Source of the DNA: Rutpela maculata | Taxonomy: Eukaryota; Arthropoda; Insecta; Coleoptera; Cerambycidae | Assembly (NCBI GenBank): GCA_936432065.2 | Contig: OW386293.2 | Coordinates: 29,028,234 to 29,092,233, forward strand | Reading direction: 5' to 3' | Length of the DNA stretch: 64,000 nt | Shown: positions 62,486 through 64,000 of the stretch, one piece after another | Layout of the letters: every line of letters begins with the position of its first letter | Numbering within the stretch: position 1 is the first letter of the stretch | The notes under the pieces: model-generated | Databases searched by the model: none | What the model saw: only the letters and a program-made list of their open reading frames with translations | What the model was told of the DNA's origin: nothing | Made by a program: the position numbers and the translations under genes

Positions 62486-64000
62486 ACTTTGACGCTCCGT
62501 CAATCTCGGCCCTTCGAAACGAAGGTTTCTGAGAAAAATTGTTTTTTTAAGATTTACATACACTCTATAGGAAAATGTGTAATTTCCTACATTTCCTCGA
62601 ATATCTCGATAATTATAGTTTTTTTCGAAAAATTTGTAGACAGCTTATGTAAAGAGGATTGATCGAGCTTTCCGCCACTTTTTTTTTATTTTTTCTCTAA
62701 CATAAAAAACAAAAGACTTATGACCGAATATGCGGACGTCTCAAAGCCAACCGCCGCCAAGTCTATTAATTAGGGTGAAGACGTATACCGCTCGGCTAAA
62801 GTACGCCATCTGTGGGACACCACGCGAGACTAGTTTCTCGATCTGACGTCACAGTGCTTTTCGCGAGGATCTCAACATTCTCAACTTTAATTATTTATTA
62901 AGTAAGTACTGCGATTTAAAAGCTGATATTCGGTGTGGCGTGTTTTTATACATAAACACAAACTTTAATGAAATAAAAAAAAAATGGGCAAGTTCTCCAT
63001 TAGTTGCAAGGGACTGCTTATTCTTCTTGGTGGGGGGGTTGCCCCCTAGAGGGCCCTAGGGAGTCGCTAGTTATATAAGGATCAGATAGATGAAACCAAG
63101 ACCATTCGCAACAAATTATCATTGGTCACAATTTTTGAAAGGACAAGGGTAGATAAGCTATATAATTTTCGCCCACCAATTTCATAAAAAATAAAAGTTC
63201 TCCCTAAAGTCATTAAGCGTTATTTATTTATAGTTGAACATATGATCTTTATGTTTCTATATGTTTTACATTTCAAAAACAACAGTAGGTCATAGTAATA
63301 TCATTACAAAGTGGGCATGTTTGCAGTTTTTTAGTAATTTTTGACCTTTTTCTGAACTTTTAATGTATATTTCAGTTAGATCCGTTCGATGAAACAAGAT
63401 AAACTATACCTCATTTCATTGTTGAGCATTTAAGCTTTTAAATAATGGTTAATTTATATTGTTTCATCGAGCGCTTCAATGTATAAAAAACAAAATCGTT
63501 TCCGCGGGAGTCGTAGTAGTGTCGACGTTGCGTGCGAATTTAAACGTGTCAGCGCTCAAAACCACATATTGTGGTATGTATTGAATAAAAATATGTTTAT
63601 CCACGACCATCGTATAATCATTGCATACTACATTTAACAATTGTCAAATAATGATAGTCATTATTCCAACCAAACGTATAATGAACATAATCTGATTCTA
63701 ACACATATTTAACCAACCAGGAACTAGTTGTTTTCATTCTAACGCACCTTTGACCAATCAGGAACTAGCAATTTTCATAAGGAAACGGCGAATCCATTTT
63801 TCCATGTTTTCGTGCGTATTTCCGTGTTTGACGTTTAACACGTCAACGTTTTACTGTAAATGAACTATATTTTTTCAGTTTTAAACGATTAAAACAGTTA
63901 AAATATGCGATAGTCGTGGATAAATTATAGAATTCAGTTCGCGTATAATGGCTATTACACACTCGGATGATTTACGACACGCCTTCGTCTCGTGCCGCAA
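62486..64000. other. Right end of the window, no gene recognised
   Basis: The sequence is AT-rich with poly-A/T runs. A GGGGGGGTTGCCCCCTAGAG stretch near 63032 may mark a repeat end. A TAATGATTATACG/CGTATAATG-type similarity occurs near 63610 and 63675. Nothing is supportable as a gene. Confidence 0.3.

Noticed and set aside
1..64000. CRISPR arrays, bacterial operons, tRNA genes, LTR retrotransposons
   Set aside because: No regularly spaced direct repeats, no cloverleaf-like genes, and no LTR pairs or gag-pol order were seen. Introns and TATA/Inr promoters show a eukaryotic source.

Overview
The window is arthropod, most likely insect, nuclear DNA: AT-rich, packed with transposable elements, and with very short spliceosomal introns (59-78 bp). 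No ordinary host gene was recognised. The species cannot be fixed from the sequence.

The main feature is a structurally complete Maverick/Polinton at 495-19965 (19,471 bp). It has terminal inverted repeats of about 310 bp and a perfect 6-bp target-site duplication, GCAATG, at 489-494 and 19966-19971. It carries the virus-like core set with long open frames: protein-primed family B DNA polymerase (two exons), chromodomain integrase, FtsK/HerA-type packaging ATPase, adenain-type cysteine protease, penton-type minor capsid protein and double-jelly-roll major capsid protein. It also has a conserved DUF8207-type protein, a phospholipase A2-domain virion protein, a fibre-like coiled-coil protein and about ten smaller proteins of unknown function. 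Replication and accessory genes fill the left half, divergent promoters divide the middle, and the virion genes form a tightly packed rightward block at 13.75-18.2 kb. Several TATA/Inr promoters can be read. One nuclear-receptor/CRE-like cis module occurs both in the terminal repeats and in an internal bidirectional promoter.

The most unusual feature is at the junction of the phospholipase-domain gene and the protease gene. The conserved start of the protease lies upstream of its first AUG and overlaps the end of the preceding gene in the -1 frame. A correctly phased A AAA AAC heptamer sits in this overlap, followed by an 11-bp perfect stem. This suggests a -1 ribosomal frameshift that makes a virion protein-protease fusion.

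The remaining ~44 kb (19972-64000) is nested repeats. These include a 2-kb element with ~480-bp terminal inverted repeats, two non-autonomous Helitrons, two hAT-type MITEs with perfect 8-bp duplications, two very large fold-back elements (38.7-41.1 and 41.6-44.7 kb), and long-TIR elements holding broken copies of a nuclease/Cys-rich gene family (Academ-like, tentative). There are also three broken copies of another repeat-borne ORF family, a truncated RNase H-bearing LINE (50.7-52.3 kb), a nearly intact LINE on the minus strand (56.6-59.8 kb), a 5S rRNA-like relic and several small hairpin MITEs.

All identifications come from reading motifs by eye; no database search was run.
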